Shown here: piece by piece, positions 55,749 through 64,000 of the stretch
Layout of the letters: each line of letters begins with the position of its first letter
Numbering within the stretch: position 1 is the first letter of the stretch
Origin: Adenophora triphylla var. japonica
Lineage: Eukaryota > Streptophyta > Magnoliopsida > Asterales > Campanulaceae
NCBI GenBank assembly: GCA_022495995.1
Contig: JAFEMH010000747.1
Span: forward strand, 124,001-188,000
Direction of reading: 5' to 3'
Length of the DNA: 64,000 bases
The notes under the pieces: generated by a model
Databases searched by the model: none
What the model was told of the DNA's origin: nothing
Seen by the model: only the letters and a program-made list of their open reading frames with translations
Made by a program: the position numbers and the translations under genes

Positions 55749-56724
55749 GAGAAATTTCATGTGGCTCCTACTCATTCGTCATCCATGTTTAAAATTAATT
55801 ATTAATATTAATTAGTAATTAGTAATTATACTTACTTAAATTCGAAGTTACCATAGATAACAGTCAGATGGAGTATATCCCATTATCTGTATTACGGGAA
55901 ATGTTTGAAAGTATAGACCAAAGAACTAAAGATACCTCCGACGAGAAACGAAGTTTCACAGTGAAAGCGAGTAACAGAGGATACCAACATCATGACGCAT
56001 TTTTTATCACTCATAAATTTCGATGTAAGTTTAAACCACATCATATTAGCTATCTATATATATTATGTTATATATTTGACTTTTAATTGTTTTAAGTTGC
56101 AGGATGTGGCTTCCAAACCAAATCGTGGAGATGAAAATATGTCCAGCTTGAACGGTAATAACGAGGTAAATAAGGATCATTTATTTATCTTCTACTGCAC
56201 TTTTTTTATTTGATTTTCGTTACGATGAAAATGTGTCAATCTTGACTGATAATATTTGTGCAATTGACTCGACGTCTAAATTTTATATAATCTTCATTAT
56301 TATTTAGATTGTACATGTTATTTAACTATTTTATTTAACTTTATCTTTATGTAGGATACGCCCTTGGAATCTATGGGAGACAGTTCTTCAACATCCATAA
56401 CTCCAAGAAAGCGTTTGTTGAACAACATATCCAATGATGAGGAGGTTCAACTATCCCTTACTAAGGAAATCAAGCAAATCAAGCAGGAGAAATTATATAA
56501 GTAGGAAAGAAATAAGAAGAGATTAGCATTTTATTTCAAACATTTGATTCTATGTTTTACAATTGAGCAGGATGTAGTGGTTTAATACCCCTTATAGTAT
56601 TTACTATTTCTTACTCGGTTGACATTATCGTGAGTAGATTGAGTGAGATTGTTGAACAAAATATTATTTGATAGACTGTGATTTCATTGATATTTTTTTA
56701 TTTCTGATTATTCTGAAATAAAAA
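55749..56724 (+). repeat. 980-bp tandem duplication, second copy
   Basis: Second unit of the duplication. Downstream sequence diverges at 56725. Confidence 0.92.
56103..56504 (+). pseudogene. RPA-like gene tail, copy 2
   Basis: Exons 56103-56165 and 56355-56504, parallel to copy 1 with a few substitutions. Same splice sites and same TAG end. Confidence 0.6.
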
Positions 56725-56924
56725 TGTGAACTTTATTAGTTTTCAAATATGTACAAGTTGGGACAAGAAACTAAATTATTAACTTTACATTTCATGTAGA
56801 GAGAGAAGGGCAGGGGGACAGGGACAGAAGTTACATGACCAAAATCTCTTGCAATGGAAAAAAAAACCACTAAGAAACTTAGTCAGGTATTCAACAATTC
56901 AATCACCTCTTGATTTCATTAATC

Positions 56925-57090
56925 AAAATAAACCCTAATTCAAAGTAATTTCATAAAATAAAAAATAAACCCTAATTTCAAAGTAATTTCACGGAATCAA
57001 AATGAAACTTAATTCAAAGTAATTTCACGAAATTAAAACAAACCCTAATTCATAGTAATTTCACATAATCAAAATAAAACCCTAAATCAA
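56925..57090. repeat. About 36-bp tandem repeats containing telo-box-like AAACCCTAA
   Basis: Four to five units of AAACCCTAATTC followed by AAAGTAATTTCA. This is an interstitial array and not a telomere. Confidence 0.8.
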
Positions 57091-57248
57091 ATGAGCATAA
57101 AAAATTGAAAACAAAACAGAGGAATGAGAGATGAGAAGTTACGTCTTAGAGTTTGACTTTATCGGAAGAGAGCTTTGAGACGATTCCCTGAACGTCTAGG
57201 GAAGTGACCGTTTGATCGGAGTGAAGTTTGGGAAAGTAGAGTGATTGT

Positions 57249-57250
<2 letters not shown>

Positions 57251-57280
<30 letters not shown>

Positions 57281-57289
57281 ATGTGGGAA
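57251..57289. repeat. (GA)19 microsatellite
   Basis: Pure GA run inside the Helitron, followed by a GAGAGAGCGTGTGGGAAATA duplication. Confidence 0.95.
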
Positions 57290-57836
57290 ATAAGAGAGAG
57301 AGCGTGTGGGAAATAAGCGAAGGAATGGGGGGATGTATAAGAGGAAGGGTTTTTCTTTGGACTAGAAAACATAATTTTCATTTTCATAATATTTGAAGGC
57401 CACCTACCGGTTTTGAGTTGAGCTGGCCAATGAAGAGGAATCTTCATTTCTTATGAAGTCAGGAAAGGGGAAAATGGTTCGAGTTCTCAATGTTTTTAAG
57501 CTTCATTTTTCCTGATTTTGGGTTTATTAACTTTTCGTTGGATCTCCTATCGTCTTTTTGAGAAATTTATGTTCCTGATTTTGGGTTAATCAACTAGGAA
57601 TTTATTGAAATTACGTAAATCAAGTATACATTTTTAATTCAATACAAACGTTGCATATTATTTATTTATTAACTTGATTGAATTTTGATAAAAAAATTGT
57701 GTAAGTGAGGGACAATGGCAGGCCAAGAATGAAAGGTAACTCTGCACGCCGGAAAGTGAACCGCAAGATTTGACTCACTGTATCTCAAATGAAAGAAAGA
57801 CAAAGAAAAGTGTCTTGAATAATTAGCCTCACTATG

Positions 57837-57866
57837 CCCGTCGTATTTTGACGGGTTACTCACTAG
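57837..57866 (+). terminator. Helitron 3' hairpin and CTAG end
   Basis: CCCGTC, 7-base loop, GACGGG, TTACTCA, CTAG. The spacing of stem to CTRR end is that of known Helitrons, where it stops rolling-circle transfer. Confidence 0.85.
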
Positions 57867-58928
57867 TTTTTTAAAACAAACAAACAAATTTTATTAGCAT
57901 CTATAAATAATAAGGAGTTGACAATCCACAAACAATGAGTTTACATACATTACAAACATAAAAAAAAGACCAATAAATACGATCGGTCAAAGCATTGACT
58001 CGACGATCATCTAAATGTATGGAGAAATGATTATGAACACGAAGCAGAACTCGATATGTTTGAAGGAGGCTGTCTAATTTAGTTAAACTAGTGTATCACC
58101 CGTGTGATGTATGGCAAGATATAAAATTTTCTAGTTAAAAACTAAAAATGATTGACAACCTAATTAGTTTTTTTATAAATTAGATTTTTTTTAAAAAAAA
58201 TTGAATGGAGTCCTTAAAAATTGCCCTATAACCTTTCAATTTATGGTAATCTCTCTTCCCTTAATAATCTAACTAGTCAAGAAACCACAAACAACTTGAT
58301 TATGGAAAAAGTAATTAATGAATTTTATGTTAAATTGCTCAATTTAATTATCCCCCACAAAGTACTATTAGATTAAACAATATCTTTGCTAAAAAAAAGC
58401 CTCTTTACTTCCCTTTTTTTATTCCCCCGACAACTATCTCTACTTCTTTCAACGGGATGAAATATTTCAACCTTCCATTTCAATCACCCCATTTCAACTC
58501 ATCCATTGCAAGGTTTTAACTAACTTAAATTGATTTCAACCCCTATTTCATTTAGCCATTGTACATAGTCTTGGAATGAGTTTTTATAGTAACTTCTAAT
58601 GATGTAGTTATTGCAGATTTTCAGAAAGTAATTAATATGCAAAATAACATTTTTGTCCACGTTTTTTGGTAAAAAATAAATTTTATATAAATTTTGTTGA
58701 TTTTATATATAGATATAAAAATGTATAAATCAAAAAATAAATGATTAATGATATAATAGAAATGAAAAAACAAATAAAGAAAGGGCAAAAATGTCTTATT
58801 TTATATACAGAATGGTGTTTAATTTTGAGAAATTATATGAAGAATGCTAAAAATTATATTATGTAAATATAAATACATTCTTAATCTTTTGACCAAAACC
58901 ATATACAATTTTAATCATTCATATCTAA
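57867..58928. other. AT-rich gap with a possible reversed Helitron end at 58087
   Basis: No gene. ACTAGTGTATCACCCGTGTG at 58087 reads, on the minus strand, as a short stem (ATCAC/GTGAT) followed by CTAG and T, a weak Helitron 3' end in the opposite direction. Confidence 0.4.
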
Positions 58929-58948
58929 TCTCTATATATATAAAAGCA
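58929..58948 (+). mobile_element. Candidate Helitron 5' end upstream of the RPA-like gene
   Basis: TCTCTATATATATAAAAGC preceded by A fits the plant Helitron 5' consensus. I found no matching hairpin plus CTRR downstream in the window. Confidence 0.45.
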
Positions 58949-59452
58949 GCTAAGCATACCAGAAATGTTTTCCCGCCTATTGCATATTCTAAATGTAGAA
59001 ACTTGGGCAGAATGGTCAACTGAATTTATAATCAAACAGACATGATTTCATTACAACTCATTTTTTTATCGGTTTGACAACTGTCCAGTTTGTGTGTTCC
59101 TCTTATTGTATTTGATTTCTTCAAGAAACAAAATTTAATATTTCAAAAAGATTAAATTTATTAATTAAAAAGTTCATTTTTCATTGTCTCATTGGTAATT
59201 CCTTTATCATAATTAAGAGAAAAGTAATAAATTCCCAAATGTAAAAAAATGAGTAATATTTTCGAAATTTACAAACTAAACAACTCTTAGTATTCCACCA
59301 CTGTCATTCACCCATGCTTGATCATCTATTGGCCAACTGTGAGAGTGGTTTCACTGCAATCAAGTGTAATTCCTGTCTACAATTTATATAAATGAGTTAT
59401 CTCCTTTCAAAATTTGTATTTCCTTTTCAAATCAATTTGATTAACAGAGAAA

Positions 59453-61494
59453 ATGCCTCCCCTTTTCAAAATGTTCTGTGAACTTGACCCTTCTGAAATT
59501 ACCCAGGCAGTGAAAGTGAGACTCATCCGCTGTTACTCACTCCATGTCGGTGATGATGTTAAAAATGTCTACAGCATAGAATGTGTGTTTCATGATGCTG
59601 AAGTGAGTTAATTCTTTTTGCTTTCTTATTGTAAATGTTGTTTTCAATTTTTTTTCTTTTTCTGTGCAAAAATGATAGGAAAATAACAACTGCAGTTACA
59701 TCTGTTTACCTTTGTTTACAGGGAGCCCGTATACATGCTTCTATAAAGAGGGCTCTAATACCTCTATTTGCAGCCATGTTTAGGGAAGAACATCTATATG
59801 CTTTAAAGAACTTTGTTCTAACAAACAACACCATGAAGATAAAGACTTCTAATGCAGAGTATAAGATGATCTTAATCCCTAAGACTAATGTTGGTGAAGT
59901 GTTTGATCCAAATTTCCCAAGAAATGTGTTCGAATTCAAAATGTATGACGACCTTTCCATGTGGGAAAACTTCAATGAGGATCTTCTTATTGGTACTACA
60001 ATTTAACATTACAATTTATTTGATTTCTTACTTCAAATGTACATATATTTTTATAATTAACTGTTGATTTGATTGTAGATGTCATTGGGAGGCTATCTAG
60101 CTCAAGTGCAAAACAGATCCGTGAGGTTCAAGGTAGGGAGACGTCGATGCTGGATATAACTCTTAAAAATTTATAGTAAGTATTAAAAAATTTAATTTAT
60201 TTTATTTTATATGATTTTATATTATTGTTTTGTAACATTTGTAATGTACTCTCTAAAATTGTAGGGGAAATGTGCTAACATGCACTCTTTGGGGACAACA
60301 TGCGGACTTGCTTCTTAACCATATAGAAGGTAATGAAGGACCAATTGTCGTTATAATACAACTGTGTAAGATAAAAATGTTTCGAGGTGAGGTTCGATTA
60401 TGCAACACTTTCAATGTGTCAAAGGTTCTTTTCAGTAACAATGCTCGTGAAATTGAAGACTTTCATAGAGGGTTAGTAATTATAATTAATTTCGAAACTG
60501 TTAATTTGAAAATTTTAAAAATATGGCATTTCAATTAGATAAAATGGTTCCATTTATAGGCTGGTACTTGAGGGCAATAATGATATTCATGTGACAAACT
60601 TCGCTATGCCATCTATCATGAGTATAAGAGAGGAGCTAGAGATGTCGAGGGACAAAATTCTCACTCTTGACCGTTTGGTCAGAGTTCATGAGGTAATTAC
60701 TTTAAATATTGTTAATATTTTCCTGCATGATTAAATTTTTTTCCTTCACAATTTAAATTATTATTCCAGATTGAACATTTCTGGATTTACTGCAAAGTGG
60801 TTGCCATAGATCCGATGGTAGATTGGTTTTACGTCTCTTGCAAAAGATGTTTAAAGAAGATGGCTCCTGCTGGTTCTACTTTCTATTGTGTAACATGTGA
60901 CAACACTGGTCCCGTGGGTTACTTAAAGTATAGAATTTAGGTTCGGGTGGCGGATAAAAGGGGTATGGCTACCTTTATTTTGTGGGACAAAGAGTGCTAT
61001 TCTCTGTTGGGTAGAACTGCTGGTGATTTACGATCCAATTCTGATGGAAAGGTAACAATAGTTTCTAATTAAAAGTAATAATGTATGAAACATAAAATAA
61101 CAAATATAAACATCATGATGTTAACTACAGTTGTTATCCTTAATTTTTTTTGTAGGTTATTCCAGCTTCAATTTTAAGGATTCTTGGTTGCAAAGGTTTA
61201 TTCAAAGTAAATGTGAAGGACTTTTCTACTGGAGTTAACCTTGGGTCCTTTACTGTAATGAAAATGACTGTGGATATAGATCTTATTGGTGAATATTGTG
61301 ACATACATAGTTTGAATGATGTGGAAATTGAGGATAATGGAGGTGTTGTTGGAAATCAAGCTCCACTGAAGGCTGAGAAAGTGAAGTCATTTTCAACTGA
61401 TGTTTGTACTGAGGTGAAACGCAATTTGATGGAAGAGTTTGCTAAAAATGAAGATGAGAAGGATGCTAAGCGTGTGAAACCAAAAGATGTTTAG
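59453..61494 (+). pseudogene. Replication protein A 70 kDa-like gene, seven exons, two nonsense codons
   Basis: Exons: 59453-59602, 59722-59992, 60079-60175, 60265-60471, 60560-60692, 60770-61051, 61156-61494. All donors are GT and all acceptors AG. Order: an N-terminal OB fold (KVRLIRCYSLHVGDDVKNVY), a second OB fold (DVIGRLSSSSAKQI, DITLKNL, CTLWGQHADLL), and the C-terminal zinc-ribbon OB fold (FYVSCKRCLKKM..FYCVTCDN, CxxC twice). RPA70 binds single-stranded DNA in replication and repair; plant Helitrons often carry such copies. Two breaks: the exon 3/4 join makes TAG, and a TAG at 60938-60940 where family members often have Gln. The frame is otherwise open, so decay is recent. A candidate Helitron 5' end lies 520 bp upstream, but no Rep/helicase follows. 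Confidence 0.85.
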
Positions 61495-64000
61495 TAGGAG
61501 GTTATGTGAAGTGTTTTATATGTTTTGAAGTTTTTTATCACAATCTTTTGTGGCTGTGTTGGTAGTGTATTTTCAATCTTTATGTTTTGTTAGTACTGTT
61601 GAATTGGGTATTAGTAGTTTAATGTTTGTTTGTGGGTTGAGGCATCAGCCTAAGTAAATCTCCTTTTGGGTTATGGAGAAATATGGTAACTTTTGTGGCA
61701 AGGTAGTTTTTGAAATCTCCTTTTGGTTCATGGAGATTTGTGGTATGTATTCTCCTATAAGGGAGAAATATGGTATGTAATTTCTATTAAGTAATGAGAA
61801 TGAGAATGTGTGTTAGCAAGTGAATGATAAAATGTTCAATAGTTTTTTTAGTAAAATATTTTTTCCTTCAAAATAATGCAACATATAAAAATAATAAATG
61901 TAGTCAGAAAGGTTTTAATTGATTTTTTTTGTATTTTAAAAAATGTTAGCTAAAAAGTTATGGCTTTCTAAATATTTTAACAATTGACTTTCTTAAACTA
62001 TGTTTGGTTGTTTAAAAATTTAAAAACAATTATTCGTAATAATATAAAAGAACTCAGTTATAAAAAGTATTAGATAAACAGTTCGTAGAAAGCGTGAAGG
62101 TAGATAACCTTCTATCAATAATAGTCTAGCATGTATTAAAATATCAGATAATTTGACATTAAAAAAATGTATAGTTTAGTCAATGAGAAAATATTATCTA
62201 GGAAAGAAAATATTTTCTTTGAAGAAGAAAAAATTTCTTCTAGAAATGTAAAGAATAAGGTATCCAACAATAGAATAATAAGTAATGTGTTAACTCATTA
62301 TGGAAAATAAATTGGTAGATGTTACAAATACAACAACATTTATTTATAAAGTTAGGTTTTAATTTGGAGGAAAAAGTCAAGAAGTAGTATTATCGTTCAT
62401 GATCACTTATATGGGCAACTCACTTTTAAATTAATTCAAGTTTTTATTATGAAAGTTATGTTATGTTAAATTAAATTTATTGAAATGTTATATTACTAAA
62501 AAAAATATTGTTTCCCACTTTAAAAAATATTATGCTTTAAAAAAAAACTCCTCTAGCACAAATATGGAAAAATAATATTTGTAATTCTTATTTTTAAAGT
62601 TGCAGTAAAAAGGCATGGGCGGGGTAGTATTTTCACACATGAATACCAAGGGGGTGTGAGAGGGGAAACTCAATTTCAAAATCATTCAAATTGATCTATG
62701 CCTACAGAGATAAATTTCAAACTTTCACTTCATAGGTATCTCTTTAAGCAGTTCACCTTTTGAACTTCCTCCCTAATTCATAAAGCCAGAATATTGTAAT
62801 CTAAATTCATTATTTTTTGTGTGCATAAGAGGTAATATAGAGCAATGAATATGACTAAATTATTTGTTCTCGTGAAGAAGTCTAATTCAGATGGTTCAAG
62901 TGGAACAAGTAAGGCTTATTTGTTTTCTTTACAACAGTATGCACAGTTTGATTTAGATAGTTGTTTTTTTAATATGCATGCTTACTAAATAATATGTGTG
63001 CAAGGTAATTAAATGTGATTTTCAGAGATATTAGGGTGTACCTCCATTATACCTTGAAATGGATCACAATTGCCTAGTTGTCTTTTGATAGGCTAAAGTC
63101 GCACGCCTACAAATTAAATACCAAGACTCGGCTACAAGACTGCAGCTAGGACAAGTCCAGGGTCGATCCACTGAAGAACGGTTATTTATTTGCACAATTG
63201 TCACTTGACAAGATTGGGGGTCTGCTTTATTATTCTTAAATTCCTAAGACGGGAATTAAAAACTAAGTTGCTAACAAAGAAAGGAAAGCACTTTGGATCA
63301 ATTATTTTCCCCGTCTATCATTCAAATATCATCGGTTAACTCCTTTCACTTTTACCCTATTCACTCGATCACGAGATATATTTCAATCTCTATCTCTTCC
63401 TTTGATAATAGCTAATAGCAGTGACACACTCACTAATAACCCTAATCAATACCTAAACCTAACTGACACAGTCTAGATTCACAATATCGATTGATTCTGA
63501 TTTAAGAGATTAAGATCGAGAACACGTTCTAATGCTATTTCAATTAGATACTTGTCTATTTTATTCTTCTTCACAATTTACCACGACACATGCATAAACC
63601 ATAAAGTTGCTACTTGCGAAACCCTAAATTGACACAATTTTAGGGGATTCTAGCAATGAATTGATAACCAAGATTCAACAATTGGCCTGATTGAAAAGCC
63701 CTAGAAATCAATTCAATCAATAAACACAGAAGAAAATATGAATAGGACAAAAGATATGAAAAGAAATTAACCTCAATTGAAATTCAAGACGGTTCCAATA
63801 ATTGAATCCAAAGCAATAGAATTAGTTCTCCATGAAAATCGATAAACTCTCTAGGAAAAATAATATAAAAGTCAAACCCTAAAATTATTGTCAAAAGAAG
63901 TATATATACTCCTCCATTCTATAATCCTAATTTAAAAAGGAAAAAGGAAAAAGAAAAATTAAGATAAAACTAAAAGCCTTTTCCACGGTCCAAATGATGC
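61495..64000. other. Gene-free AT-rich tail of the window
   Basis: After the RPA-like stop there is a possible 3' untranslated stretch with repeated CTCCTTTTGGTTCATGGAGA-type segments (61660-61740). A 47-codon frame at 62845-62988 (MNMTKLFVLVKKSNSDGSSG, with a donor-like GTAAGG after GGAACAA) could be a first exon, but I cannot support it. From about 63090 there is a sequence with CGCACGCCTACAAATTAAAT and GGGTCGATCCACTGAAG, a style common in dispersed plant repeats whose class I cannot name. Confidence 0.4.

Larger units (their letters stand above)
53868..57866 (+). mobile_element. Helitron with duplicated 5' region, carrying RPA-tail exons
   Basis: The 3' end is clear: stem CCCGTC/GACGGG (57837-57855), then seven bases, then CTAG at 57863-57866, followed by T. 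The best 5' end is TCTATATA at 53868 after an A, giving A^TC..CTAG^T, the Helitron insertion pattern. There are competing 5' ends in the array, so the left limit is uncertain. No Rep/helicase sequence is present, so it is non-autonomous. Confidence 0.75.

Noticed and set aside
56925..57090. Telomere or telomere fusion remnant
   Set aside because: AAACCCTAA is embedded in a longer 36-bp unit with unrelated sequence and is not a run of CCCTAAA.
62845..62988. Small gene MNMTKLFVLVKK
   Set aside because: 47 codons, no homology recognised, and a donor-like site alone is too little evidence.

Overview
This is a plant nuclear window, most likely from a eudicot. Genes are sparse and AT-rich, split by short GT-AG introns, and buried in layered transposable elements of plant-specific types: Ale-like copia, Tat/Ogre-like Ty3, L1, MULE, hAT and Stowaway MITEs, and Helitrons. 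I cannot name the species. Almost every coding unit is broken, so this reads as a repeat-dominated region and not a working gene cluster.

Layout. 1-161 and 6327-7251 hold exons of a broken MATH/TRAF-like gene. A minus-strand copia element with a truncated 3' LTR (202-4830) lies between them. From about 4842 to 37860 there is one very large inverted-repeat structure. Its two outer arms (4842-13781 and 33017-37860) enclose two inner arms, giving two palindrome centres with the same 10-nt loop, at 13781 and 33016. The arms carry relics of a ubiquitin-like-domain gene (tentatively BAG6-like), an L1 endonuclease fragment and a Tat LTR relic. The two palindromes are joined by a 442-bp piece of copia pol. 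The second palindrome is split by a 13-kb Tat/Ogre-like element (18977-32049) with 2-kb LTRs, a tRNA-Arg primer site and an exact 5-bp target duplication.

37861-43200 holds two nested Stowaway MITEs, a minisatellite, clusters of GC-rich palindromic motifs, a degenerate retroelement-type ORF1 (39626-40765), and a four-exon gene resembling the homologous-recombination OB-fold protein HROB, with a frameshift and a lost splice donor. 43223-53760 is a MULE transposase pseudogene on the minus strand. It is split first by a hAT MITE (8-bp duplication) and then by an 8.2-kb gag-only Tat-like retroelement. That element has three LTRs, the third inverted, and all are enclosed by one 5-bp duplication.

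53744-57866 is a tandem array ending in a textbook Helitron 3' terminus; it contains duplicated tails of a replication protein A (RPA)-like gene. 58929 is a candidate Helitron 5' end, followed by a seven-exon RPA70-like gene (59453-61494) with two nonsense codons. The last 2.5 kb shows no gene I can support.

Insertion order can be read from the nesting. The palindromes and MULE are old. The hAT MITE and the gag-only element entered the MULE later. The Tat/Ogre-like element entered an already duplicated palindrome. If transcribed, the long palindromes would give fold-back RNA matching host gene fragments; this is the most interesting possibility here.
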